This document shows, one piece after another, positions 19,582 to 27,615 of a stretch of 57,754 nt of DNA; within the stretch, counting starts at the first letter, position 1, and each line of letters opens with the position of its first letter. The stretch lies in the NCBI GenBank assembly GCA_021730635.1, contig JAJNNC010000022.1, positions 1-57,754 of the forward strand. The letters run 5' to 3'. The position numbers were made by a program, and so were the translations under genes. The notes below the pieces were generated by a model, which saw nothing but the letters and a program-made list of their open reading frames with translations, did no database searches and was not told the origin of the DNA. The stretch comes from Catalimonadaceae bacterium JC749. GTDB lineage: Bacteria; Bacteroidota; Bacteroidia; Cytophagales; Cyclobacteriaceae.

Positions 19582-19840
19582 GGGAGTATGAAAATTTCAG
19601 GGACCGTATTACTCCTGAATGTACAAAATATTCTTGTAAATACGCATAGCAGAGTCGTCAGGAATTTTCGGTTAAGGTGGAAGAGTTTGCCCCTGGGCCA
19701 AAGGCGTTATGCTTGTGGAAAGCTGCTTACGAAAAGCCTTGATACACAGGGCGATACCCAGTCTGGACATAGACTAGCCTTCACGGTAGATCGTAGGGTT
19801 AGTTTCTTTGAAAGTTAGTGTTTACTGATGTACCCTTTGA

Positions 19841-20536
19841 TTATTCTAAATAATAATGGCGGAGGGGCGTGAGATCATCGTTCAGTTCGTAGACCAGGGG
19901 TTTTCCGGTGGGAATTTCCAGCTGGGGTATCTCCTCATCAGAGAGTTGATCCATATGTTTGACCAGCGCCCGGAGGCTGTTGCCATGGGCTGCTATCAAT
20001 ACTTTTTTTTCTTTTTTCAGCTCAGGAACGATGTTATCATGCCAGTAAGGTAAAAAGCGTACTACCGTGTCTTTTAAACTCTCTGTCAGGGGTAAGGCTG
20101 ACGCTTCCACCTCCGCGTATTGTGGAAAATTTCCGGGATAGCGATCATCTTCCCGGGTCAGGGCGGGTGGTTGGATATCATAACTTCTCCGCCAGCTTTG
20201 CACTTGTTCTTCTCCATGTTGCTCCGCCGTTTCCGCTTTGTTCAATCCCTGCAAAGCCCCGTAATGCCTTTCATTCAGCCGCCATGATTTATAGACAGGA
20301 ATCCAGAGCTGATCCATCACATCCAGTGTGATCAACAGGGTACGGATCGCCCGTTTCAATACGGAGGTAAAGGCCATATCGAAGGTGAATCCGTTTTCCA
20401 GTAATAGCTTTCCGGCCTGGGTCGCCTCTTCCCTGCCCTTTTCTGTCAAATCCACATCCATCCATCCGGTAAAACGGTTTTCCTTGTTCCAGGTACTTTC
20501 CCCGTGACGTAGCAATACGAGTTGTAGCTTGCTCAT
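19841..20536 (-). CDS. gpmA: 2,3-bisphosphoglycerate-dependent phosphoglycerate mutase
   Basis: A 231-residue cofactor-dependent phosphoglycerate mutase that interconverts 3- and 2-phosphoglycerate in glycolysis and gluconeogenesis. The RHGE motif with the phosphohistidine His11 is near the N-terminus, followed by ENRFTGW and LTEKGREEA. The [11 protein letters not shown] segment carries the catalytic Glu, and the second catalytic His is in IAAHGNS. Length and motif spacing fit GpmA. It is followed on the same strand by nothing within 250 bases. Confidence 0.95.
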   Translation of the reverse strand: MSKLQLVLLRHGESTWNKENRFTGWMDVDLTEKGREEATQAGKLLLENGFTFDMAFTSVLKRAIRTLLITLDVMDQLWIPVYKSWRLNERHYGALQGLNKAETAEQHGEEQVQSWRRSYDIQPPALTREDDRYPGNFPQYAEVEASALPLTESLKDTVVRFLPYWHDNIVPELKKEKKVLIAAHGNSLRALVKHMDQLSDEEIPQLEIPTGKPLVYELNDDLTPLRHYYLE

Positions 20537-20649
20537 GAGCCTGTAGGTGTCCTATTTTTTTTACAATGCATAGTAAACTAAAGAGAGAGGAAAAAGTCCT
20601 GAAAGTTTCTTGATAATATCAGTAATAATAACCTACAGGTTTAGGTTTC

Positions 20650-21099
20650 CTACGTTAAGTCCTTGATAAAGCAAACGATACGGTTCACTTCCCGGAATCC
20701 GGCACGTTGATGAAACAGTATACTTTCCCGGTTTTCCCAGGAGGTGTCTGAGGCAAATTGCGTACAACCTTTTTGCTGACCCCAGGCTTCTCCCCTGGCG
20801 ACCAGCTGCTTTGCGATGCCCGTTCCCCGGTATTCAGGTTTCACATACAGCCCTTCCAGGTAAGCCACAGGTGTAGTTGTACTCCCTTCCACATAGTCTG
20901 TCCGGACCGATAAACTGATAAAACCCACATACTCACCTTGATCTTCCGCCAGAAAGAACGTTTCCTGCTCATCAGTTAGAACCTTTTGACAATGCGCAAA
21001 TTCTTCTTCAAAGGAACATTCAGGCCAAAGCCCCAGGATCAGCTTGGTCAGTGCTTCTACGTTCTCTACCGATATTTTTTCAATCCTTACAGGTTTCAT
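20650..21099 (-). CDS. AAC(6')-like GNAT acetyltransferase
   Basis: A 149-residue GNAT-family N-acetyltransferase. The LWPE segment, the YVEGSTTTPVAYLEGLYV region, the acetyl-CoA loop RGTGIA and the GCTQFASDTS segment match the aminoglycoside 6'-N-acetyltransferase type I subgroup. If active, it would acetylate the 6' amino group of aminoglycosides using acetyl-CoA; a chromosomal housekeeping role on another amine is equally possible. The frame is open to an ATG at 21114; I prefer 21099 because the family usually begins with a few residues before the first strand. It lies on the same strand as gpmA and the DUF3303 gene, but 113 bases separate it from gpmA. Confidence 0.82.
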   Translation of the reverse strand: MKPVRIEKISVENVEALTKLILGLWPECSFEEEFAHCQKVLTDEQETFFLAEDQGEYVGFISLSVRTDYVEGSTTTPVAYLEGLYVKPEYRGTGIAKQLVARGEAWGQQKGCTQFASDTSWENRESILFHQRAGFREVNRIVCFIKDLT

Positions 21100-21136
21100 A
21101 GCATACAGACACATATGTCACCAGACAAGGGTTCGG

Positions 21137-21406
21137 TCAGGAAGCCATTACCTTTTGTTTTGCCTCTTCAGAGGTAAGCACCGGAATGATCTCAAACTTC
21201 ATCAGGTCGTCCCAGTTTCGCATCCAGGCCAGGAGGTTTTCTTCGCTGTCGCATTCCATAACCTGATAACATTTTGAGAGATCTCTTTCAACCCAGCTGT
21301 TGATATAACGGACTCCGTCCGGCATTAACCGGCCTTTTTCTTCCAGTCTTTGGTAGATGAGCTTCTCTTTACCTGGGAGAAAGGATTCTATGACCATGTA
21401 TAGCAT
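21137..21406 (-). CDS. DUF3303 family small protein
   Basis: An 89-residue protein matching the DUF3303 pattern: a MLYMVIESF start, an EKGRLMPDGVRYINSW segment, then a CYQVMECD strand and a WDDLMKFEIIPV end. This looks like a ferredoxin-like alpha-beta fold. No function is established. It lies upstream of, and on the same strand as, the AAC(6')-like gene with only 37 bases between them, so the two are probably cotranscribed. Confidence 0.82.
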   Translation of the reverse strand: MLYMVIESFLPGKEKLIYQRLEEKGRLMPDGVRYINSWVERDLSKCYQVMECDSEENLLAWMRNWDDLMKFEIIPVLTSEEAKQKVMAS

Positions 21407-21636
21407 AATGTTTTAAGTTAATCTGTTAAGGCTTTTTCTAAGATAGCAAATGTTTTTTGATTGCTATGAATATTCACTGCAATACCCTTACCTGGGTGGA
21501 AAAAGAACTTTATTGAGTATCCTCTCCCAACTCTCCCATTAAAACATACCCGCTTTTAATCATTCTACTATCCATGTTGTATTTTAATATTGAAATTTGG
21601 AAATTGACATACTATCTCACCTTAACCTAAAACGCT

Positions 21637-22845
21637 ATGTGTGCCCATCTTCTGAAAATTGGCTTTGTAGATGACACTACTCCAACATCCCAATTAGAAA
21701 ATTATTTCCAGCCCTATCATGCTCCCGATATGAAACATAAAGTCAAGTTCCGGGGCGAGAAAAATTTCGAGTGGATTGGTTTTGAGAAAGTTCCCGGCGA
21801 TGAAGTGAAAGCTTTGCAGACATTCTTTCAAGCGACAGGGTTTCAACCCTTTGGAGAGATTAATGGCATTTTTGGTTACCGTACCATTTCCGCAGCCCGT
21901 CTTTTCCAGGAATACGTCAGAACCATTGAAGGAGATGCTTCCATTGGTAAACCGGATGGCATAGTGGGTGCTAAAACCCATCAGCATATCGAACGATGGC
22001 GTACGCAGGGCCTGAAAGCAGACTGGATAAACTTCTCCAGAGACCATGCCTCCCTGGAATTCATCACCTGGATACGCTTACTGGAAAAAGTGAAGGCCAA
22101 ATACCTGGCTCATCCGGACAAAACCATGGAACTGGTCAACCAATACACCGGCATCTCTGATACGATGAAAGTGAAAAACTGGAATTTTGATCCCGGCCTC
22201 ATCCATCTGATCGGTATCCGTCGCAAGGAATGGGAGCGTACGCAAAAGCGAGCCAATGATGATATTTTTGTGTTGCTCATCAACGGATTGGTTTTTAAAT
22301 TCTTTGGTTCTACCGATCCTTGCCAGCATATGGCGAGCCGACCGGATGAACCTTTTATTGTGAGAGGGCAGCATCGTTACCGTTTTGGCTGGCACAAACT
22401 ATCAGAACTGGATAAAAAAGTGTACCGGGCTTTTAAACCGGCGACTGTGGGTGTGTTGGTCTTCAGGGATGTGAACAACGACAATGCTCTGACAGAAGCG
22501 GATATGCTTCTAGGGGTTCAGCCCAACCCCACCGTCAATGTACATTGGAGTGGCAATAGCACGTCCAACTGGTCGGCAGGATGCCAGGTCATTTGTGGCA
22601 AAAGTTATATCAATCATCATGAACAGGTCATTGACTGTACGGCCTTTTCCGCCAACAATTATGAAGAACTGGGTCCGAAGACGATGGGCGCCTATGCCAT
22701 TGCCGCTGACCTGATCACCATTTTTGCACAAAAAGGAGAACAGGCTGCCTTGTATACGCTGCTTAAAGAAGAAGACCTGGATCTGGAACCGACCATCGGT
22801 TCGACCTATCCCGAAAAAATTCTAGGTCAATTGCTTGGAAAATAA
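21637..22845 (+). CDS. peptidoglycan-binding, YkuD-like protein
   Basis: A 402-residue protein with no signal peptide. A peptidoglycan-binding-like repeat lies at about 60-125 (LQTFFQATGF, GIFGYRTISAARLFQEYV, DGIVGAKT). The C-terminal half has His303 in VHWSG and Cys316 in SAGCQV, an arrangement reminiscent of the YkuD L,D-transpeptidase active site (HxG then SxGC). That assignment is inference because the rest of the motif is diverged. It is the first gene of a block that includes SLATT, TIR and nSTAND proteins, only 5 bases upstream of the SLATT gene. It could act as a cell-wall-directed effector or sensor in that system. Confidence 0.72.
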   Translation: MCAHLLKIGFVDDTTPTSQLENYFQPYHAPDMKHKVKFRGEKNFEWIGFEKVPGDEVKALQTFFQATGFQPFGEINGIFGYRTISAARLFQEYVRTIEGDASIGKPDGIVGAKTHQHIERWRTQGLKADWINFSRDHASLEFITWIRLLEKVKAKYLAHPDKTMELVNQYTGISDTMKVKNWNFDPGLIHLIGIRRKEWERTQKRANDDIFVLLINGLVFKFFGSTDPCQHMASRPDEPFIVRGQHRYRFGWHKLSELDKKVYRAFKPATVGVLVFRDVNNDNALTEADMLLGVQPNPTVNVHWSGNSTSNWSAGCQVICGKSYINHHEQVIDCTAFSANNYEELGPKTMGAYAIAADLITIFAQKGEQAALYTLLKEEDLDLEPTIGSTYPEKILGQLLGK

Positions 22846-22850
22846 GGGGT

Positions 22851-23303
22851 ATGCACTACAACCAAGAAGACTACCTCAAAGACCGTCTCGATCATCAGAT
22901 TGACTGGTATTCACGCAAAAGCAGCTTCCATCATAAGATGTATACGCGGTTACAGATTGTAACGATCATCGCTGCAGCCTCTATTCCTTTTCTTTCGGGA
23001 TACGCCTCCGACGATACACCCATTATCAAAGTGTTAATTGGGTTAATCGGTATTGTTATCGCCTCCATTACGGCCATCCTGAGTCTGAACAAATACCAGG
23101 AAAACTGGATGTCGTATCGGCAGACGAGTGAGGCACTCAAACATGAAAAATATCTATATCTGACGATGACAGATCCTTATCAGGGAGAAGATGCCTTTCA
23201 GGTACTGGTGCAACGGGTGGAAGGGCTGATCTCCAATGAACATGACCAATGGACGCAATACATGAAAAAACATCAACAGGAGGAAAGAAGGGTTGAGGGG
23301 TGA
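22851..23303 (+). CDS. SLATT/DUF4231 two-transmembrane protein
   Basis: A 150-residue protein with two hydrophobic segments (about 34-52 and 58-79) joined by a short DD-containing loop, an amphipathic N-terminal helix, and a long helical C-terminus with an EKYLYLTM segment. This matches the DUF4231/SLATT families, which are found next to nucleotide-second-messenger, TIR and NTPase genes and are predicted to be pore-forming effectors. The last few codons run into the purine-rich repeat that follows. It is 5 bases downstream of the peptidoglycan-binding gene, consistent with cotranscription. Confidence 0.85.
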   Translation: MHYNQEDYLKDRLDHQIDWYSRKSSFHHKMYTRLQIVTIIAAASIPFLSGYASDDTPIIKVLIGLIGIVIASITAILSLNKYQENWMSYRQTSEALKHEKYLYLTMTDPYQGEDAFQVLVQRVEGLISNEHDQWTQYMKKHQQEERRVEG

Positions 23304-23443
23304 AGGATTGAGGGAGTGAAGGACTGAAGGATTGAAGGTGATAAGGTTTGAAGGAGTGAAGGAATGAAGGAATGAAGGATTGAGGGATGGAAGGATTGAA
23401 GGATTGAGGGGGTGAAGGGGTGAAGGAATGAAGGATTGGGGGG
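23288..23443. repeat. purine-rich degenerate short tandem repeat
   Basis: About 155 bases of degenerate tandem units, mostly 7-9 bases long, built on gaaggatt, gaaggagt, gaaggaat and gaggggtg. The plus strand is almost free of C. The repeat begins in the last codons of the SLATT gene and ends about 200 bases before the TIR gene. No unit is long enough for a CRISPR repeat. It may be prone to slippage and could affect transcription through the block. Confidence 0.8.
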
Positions 23444-23642
23444 GTGCTGAGTGGGAAAAGGGAGGTATGGGAGAGTGGACCGGATTGTTTTTTCATTTTT
23501 CTTTGCTGCTTTGGTCTTATAAAGGCTCTCAAGAAAGTTATAGCAGTAAGGAAATCATTTTAATTGTAAATATATCTTGTGATTTTGAGTATAAATTCTA
23601 AATTTAGTTTGAAATTTTACTACCAACCTACTCTTCTTGACC

Positions 23643-25151
23643 ATGCACTTCGAAAAACATGCGTTTATCAGTTATGCCCATATAGATAATCTACCCATCC
23701 GGGAGGATGACGAAGGCTGGATTTCCAATTTTCACATGTCTCTTGAATCGCTGGTCAGTATGAAACTGGGGGAGAATGTCAAGATTTGGAGAGACAATAA
23801 ACTAAAAGGGATGGACATCTTCAGCGATGAGATCGTCCAGCAATTCCCGAAAACAGCGTTGCTCATTTCTGTCATTACTCCCCGGTATATCAACTCAGAA
23901 TGGTGTACCAAAGAAATCAAAGAATTTTATCATTGTGCTACAAAGAATATCGGGGTTAGGGTTAAAAATAAATCCAGGATATTGAAGGTTGTCAAAACCC
24001 CGGTAGCCCTGGACAAGATACCGCCGGAAATGGAAGGTTCACTGGGCTATGAGTTTTTTAAGATGGATGAAAATGGCCGTCCCAAGGAATTCAACAGAGT
24101 CTTTGGCGGGGAAGCCGAACAGGCTTATCTCAACCGGGTCGATGACCTGGCCTATGACATTCAGGAATTGTTGCAGTTGCTTAACAAAAGTGAGGCAGAG
24201 CAACCGGTACAGGTACCTGGTATGGACACCTTTTTTGCGCCCAGAAAAGTATCTTCTATTTATGTAGCCCAAACCAGTTACGATCTTTCCGCTGAAAGAG
24301 ACATGCTGATCCGGGAACTGAGAGATCATGGCTATACGATTCTGCCAGACAAACCTTTACCTATTATTGAAGAATCGTTTAAACAGGAAGTAGCCCACTA
24401 TCTGCAACAGTGCCAGTTAGCTATTCATTTGGTAGGCAAAGCCTATGGGGGTATTCCGGATGGTCCTTCTCAGCAATCTTCTACCATGCTTCAAAATGAG
24501 ATGGCCGCAGGTCACAGCAAAGCCAGCGGTATGCCTCGTATCATCTGGCTTCCACAGGGCCTTCAGTGTCAGGATGAAAGGCAGCAGCAGTTTGTCGCTA
24601 CGCTGAATGAAAGTGAAGAAGTCCATTATGGAGCCGATCTGCTGGAAGGTTCGCTGGAGGATCTGAAAGCAGTGATGCATGATAAAATTCAGCAGTTGGA
24701 AAATCCAGGCAGGAAAGAGGAACTTCCTGATTTGGAAACGGAAAAGAAAATCTATCTGATCTGTGATGCCCGGGACCGGGAACAAACCCTGCCTTTGCGC
24801 AAATACCTGATTTCTCAACATTTTGAGGTCACCATCCCCTTGTTTGAAGGTGATGCCGCCACCATCCGGCTGGATCAGGAAGAAAATCTACGCAACTGCG
24901 ATGCGGTCATCATCTATTATGGAAAAGGTGATGAATACTGGAAAAGAAGTAAAGCCAATGAGCTGAAGAAACTCAACAGCCTGCAAAGGACCAAGCCTTT
25001 GCTCACACATGGTATTTATCTGGCTGAACCCAGTACGATTGACAAGATTGAACTGGTTACCCTGGATATGCCCAATGTGATCAACGGTATGCAAGGGTTC
25101 TCTCCTGACATCATGAATGATTTTATCAAAAAAATGCTGTTGCAAGCCTAA
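23643..25151 (+). CDS. TIR-DUF4062-TIR-like signalling protein
   Basis: A 502-residue protein with three modules. I use the ATG at 23643; a TTG two codons earlier also opens the frame. The N-terminal TIR domain has FISYAH (8-13) and SEWCTKE, in which Glu91 is the candidate NADase residue. A middle domain (about 200-320) has the YVAQTSYDLSAERDML segment typical of DUF4062. A third, TIR- or Rossmann-like domain begins at about 367 with KIYLICDARDREQTLPLRKY. TIR enzymes cleave NAD+ or make cyclic ADP-ribose signals, and in defence systems this kills or arrests the cell. No enzyme activity is shown here. It overlaps the purpose of the nSTAND gene that starts 2 bases downstream. Confidence 0.85.
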   Translation: MHFEKHAFISYAHIDNLPIREDDEGWISNFHMSLESLVSMKLGENVKIWRDNKLKGMDIFSDEIVQQFPKTALLISVITPRYINSEWCTKEIKEFYHCATKNIGVRVKNKSRILKVVKTPVALDKIPPEMEGSLGYEFFKMDENGRPKEFNRVFGGEAEQAYLNRVDDLAYDIQELLQLLNKSEAEQPVQVPGMDTFFAPRKVSSIYVAQTSYDLSAERDMLIRELRDHGYTILPDKPLPIIEESFKQEVAHYLQQCQLAIHLVGKAYGGIPDGPSQQSSTMLQNEMAAGHSKASGMPRIIWLPQGLQCQDERQQQFVATLNESEEVHYGADLLEGSLEDLKAVMHDKIQQLENPGRKEELPDLETEKKIYLICDARDREQTLPLRKYLISQHFEVTIPLFEGDAATIRLDQEENLRNCDAVIIYYGKGDEYWKRSKANELKKLNSLQRTKPLLTHGIYLAEPSTIDKIELVTLDMPNVINGMQGFSPDIMNDFIKKMLLQA

Positions 25152-25153
25152 GG

Positions 25154-27601
25154 ATGATAGCCACGCAAGTAAATACCAATCCCTTTCCGGGTTTGCGCCC
25201 TTTTCTGGAGGAAGAAAACTATCTGTTTTTTGGCCGGGAATCGCAGGTAGATGCCCTGATCAATAAGTTAAGTACCTGTAAATTTCTGGCAGTGGTAGGC
25301 ACTTCGGGCAGCGGTAAATCTTCGCTGGTCAATTGCGGATTATTCCCAGCCCTGCATGGTGGGTATATGTCGAAAGCAGGCTCCAGCTGGCGGATCGCTA
25401 AGTTCAGGCCGGGCAACGACCCTATGCGAGAAATGGCCTGGGCACTGGCGAAAAAAAATGTACTCTTCCCACAGGATATGGTTGGCAACCTACCCCTCCC
25501 CTCTGTGATCCTGACCAACCTGCAAAGAAGCAAACTGGGGTTGATAGAAACCTACCGGCAGGCTCGGCTATCGCCGGATGATAATTTGCTGGTGGTCGTA
25601 GACCAGTTTGAGGAGCTATTCCGGTTTAAAACCCTGCGCAGTGATTATAAAGAGAGCCCATCCGAACATTTGGATAGCGCTACCGCTTTTGTCAACCTAT
25701 TGCTGGAGGCCGCTGCCCAAACAGAGGTCCCCATTTATATTGTGATCACCATGCGCTCCGACTTTTTAGGCGATTGTTCCGCCTTCCGGGGACTGCCTGA
25801 AGCCATCAATGAAGGACAGTATCTGGTACCCCGTATGAAGCGAAAGGAGCGTAAAAGTGCCATTGTAGGCCCTGTGGAAGTGGCCGGTGCCCATATGACG
25901 GATCGGCTGCTGATGCGGCTCATCAACGATGTGGGCGACAATCCGGATCAGCTTTCCATTTTGCAACATGCCTTGAACAGAACCTGGGCTGAATGGGAAA
26001 AAACCGGGGATAAGGAGCAGCCCCTGGACCTGGAACACTATCAAAGAATTGGTACCATGGCCGCAGCCCTGGACCAGCATGCCAACCGTGCCTATGGGGA
26101 ACTGAAAACAGATCGGGCCAGAAAGATTTGTGAACTCATGTTTAAAGCCCTCACGGAAGTAGGGTCTCACAGCCGGGGGGTCCGTCGCCCTACCCGATTA
26201 GGTACGCTCTGTGAAATCACAGAAGCCAATCCGGAAGAGATTATAGCAGTGATTGAAGTTTTCAGGAAACCCAGCCGTTCGTTTCTCATGCCTCCGGCTG
26301 ACCGTCAGCTCGACAAAGAGACCATCATTGACATTTCGCATGAGAGCTTTATGCGTATCTGGAAAAGGCTGATCCAATGGACGGAAGAGGAACAGGAGTC
26401 TGTGCGTACCTATCAACGCCTTTCAGACGCTGCCGCGCTGTACCGGGAGGGTAAAACGTCGCTGCTGGGTGATCCTTATTTGCCTTTCGCCTTAAACTGG
26501 AGAAAAACCCAAAAGCCTAATGCTGCCTGGGCTGATCGCTATGACAATAATTTTGAGGCAGCGATGGATTACCTGGACAAAAGCAAAGCGCACTGGCTCC
26601 AGACTGAAGAAGAAAAGAAAGCCAGGCGGCTGGCGGAGCAAAAGCTGAAAGAAGAAAAGCAAAGACGCAAAACCAACAGGGCCAGAGGCATTGCGGCTAT
26701 AGTAGGGTTGGCAGCCCTCATCTCTATTGGCTTCATGATCTATGCCTTTGACCAAAAAGGAGAAGCTGATCGCAGAGAAGCGGAAGCAGACAGCCTGAAG
26801 CTGGAAGCCGAATCCTTGCTCGCCCTGGTGGAAAAGCAAAAAGCTCGTTTAGACAGTATCGCTACCGCCGCTACCAAAGAAAAAGAATTACTGGCGCAGC
26901 TGTATAACTCGAAAGTAGAGACAGAAAGTAATCAGGCCACTATGAACAGGGCTTCTTTTGCCCTTTCTGCCGTGAGTGTCAAGGCAAAGGAAATAAAAAA
27001 CGATGCGGACCTGCTGAAAGAATATGAACCTATCATTCAGGAATACAGCGGCTCGCTCAAGGCGGATACCCTCTTAGCACTTACTGAAAAGATTAACATT
27101 CTGAAAAGTTACGATGAATTGCTGGCCATGCACAACAGTGACACCCTGACGCTGAGGCAAAAACTAAATCAGTGGAAATATTTTATTTCTTATCCAAGAA
27201 ATACGGCTCAGGTAGCCATTGCCAAAGCAAAAGTAGATTCTCTGGAACAACTGGTAAAAAATCATGCCTCTATCCAGCATGAGGATAATTTCCTCACCAC
27301 CCACAATGTCATAGGGGCCATGCCTGTGGATACAGTAAGCCGTTTTGAGCCAGGATTCATCTATATGTGGGCCCGGGTGAACGCTCCCAAACAGGAGATG
27401 TTGACGGTCAAATTGTATGAAAAAAATCAGCTCCTACTCACCGATTCCATACAAGTAGAAATGAACACTATACCTGGCTACAGAATCTGGAAAGCAAGAG
27501 AATTTGGTCAGTCCTCTATCGGCAAACAGTATGACGTTCGCTTGTACAATGAAAATGAAGACCTGATTGGTCGCAAGGTATTTTACATCACCCCTTCCTG
27601 A
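25154..27601 (+). CDS. nSTAND1 ATPase with TM segment and DUF2914-like end
   Basis: An 815-residue signalling NTPase. It starts with the NPFPGLRPF and FFGRE motifs of the novel STAND 1 family, then Walker A GTSGSGKSS (49-57) and Walker B VVVD (147-150) followed by QFEELF. A winged-helix-like region runs to about 470. A basic and charged stretch leads into one membrane segment (about 514-534), then coiled coils (about 540-680), and finally a DUF2914-like beta domain (about 724-813). Many family members carry WD40 repeats there instead. The likely role is an ATP-driven switch that oligomerises when a ligand is bound and activates the partner TIR protein, whose stop is 2 bases upstream. The extracytoplasmic part may be the sensor. 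Confidence 0.88.
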   Translation: MIATQVNTNPFPGLRPFLEEENYLFFGRESQVDALINKLSTCKFLAVVGTSGSGKSSLVNCGLFPALHGGYMSKAGSSWRIAKFRPGNDPMREMAWALAKKNVLFPQDMVGNLPLPSVILTNLQRSKLGLIETYRQARLSPDDNLLVVVDQFEELFRFKTLRSDYKESPSEHLDSATAFVNLLLEAAAQTEVPIYIVITMRSDFLGDCSAFRGLPEAINEGQYLVPRMKRKERKSAIVGPVEVAGAHMTDRLLMRLINDVGDNPDQLSILQHALNRTWAEWEKTGDKEQPLDLEHYQRIGTMAAALDQHANRAYGELKTDRARKICELMFKALTEVGSHSRGVRRPTRLGTLCEITEANPEEIIAVIEVFRKPSRSFLMPPADRQLDKETIIDISHESFMRIWKRLIQWTEEEQESVRTYQRLSDAAALYREGKTSLLGDPYLPFALNWRKTQKPNAAWADRYDNNFEAAMDYLDKSKAHWLQTEEEKKARRLAEQKLKEEKQRRKTNRARGIAAIVGLAALISIGFMIYAFDQKGEADRREAEADSLKLEAESLLALVEKQKARLDSIATAATKEKELLAQLYNSKVETESNQATMNRASFALSAVSVKAKEIKNDADLLKEYEPIIQEYSGSLKADTLLALTEKINILKSYDELLAMHNSDTLTLRQKLNQWKYFISYPRNTAQVAIAKAKVDSLEQLVKNHASIQHEDNFLTTHNVIGAMPVDTVSRFEPGFIYMWARVNAPKQEMLTVKLYEKNQLLLTDSIQVEMNTIPGYRIWKAREFGQSSIGKQYDVRLYNENEDLIGRKVFYITPS

Positions 27602-27615
27602 ACGGAGTATTTTGA

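Noticed and set aside
23288-23443. Repeat array as a CRISPR
   Set aside because: Units are only 7-9 bases, degenerate and without spacers; no cas gene is near.
21637-27601. Naming the block as CBASS or Thoeris
   Set aside because: No cyclase is present and the TIR protein architecture differs from Thoeris ThsB; the nSTAND partner is not an ThsA-like protein.
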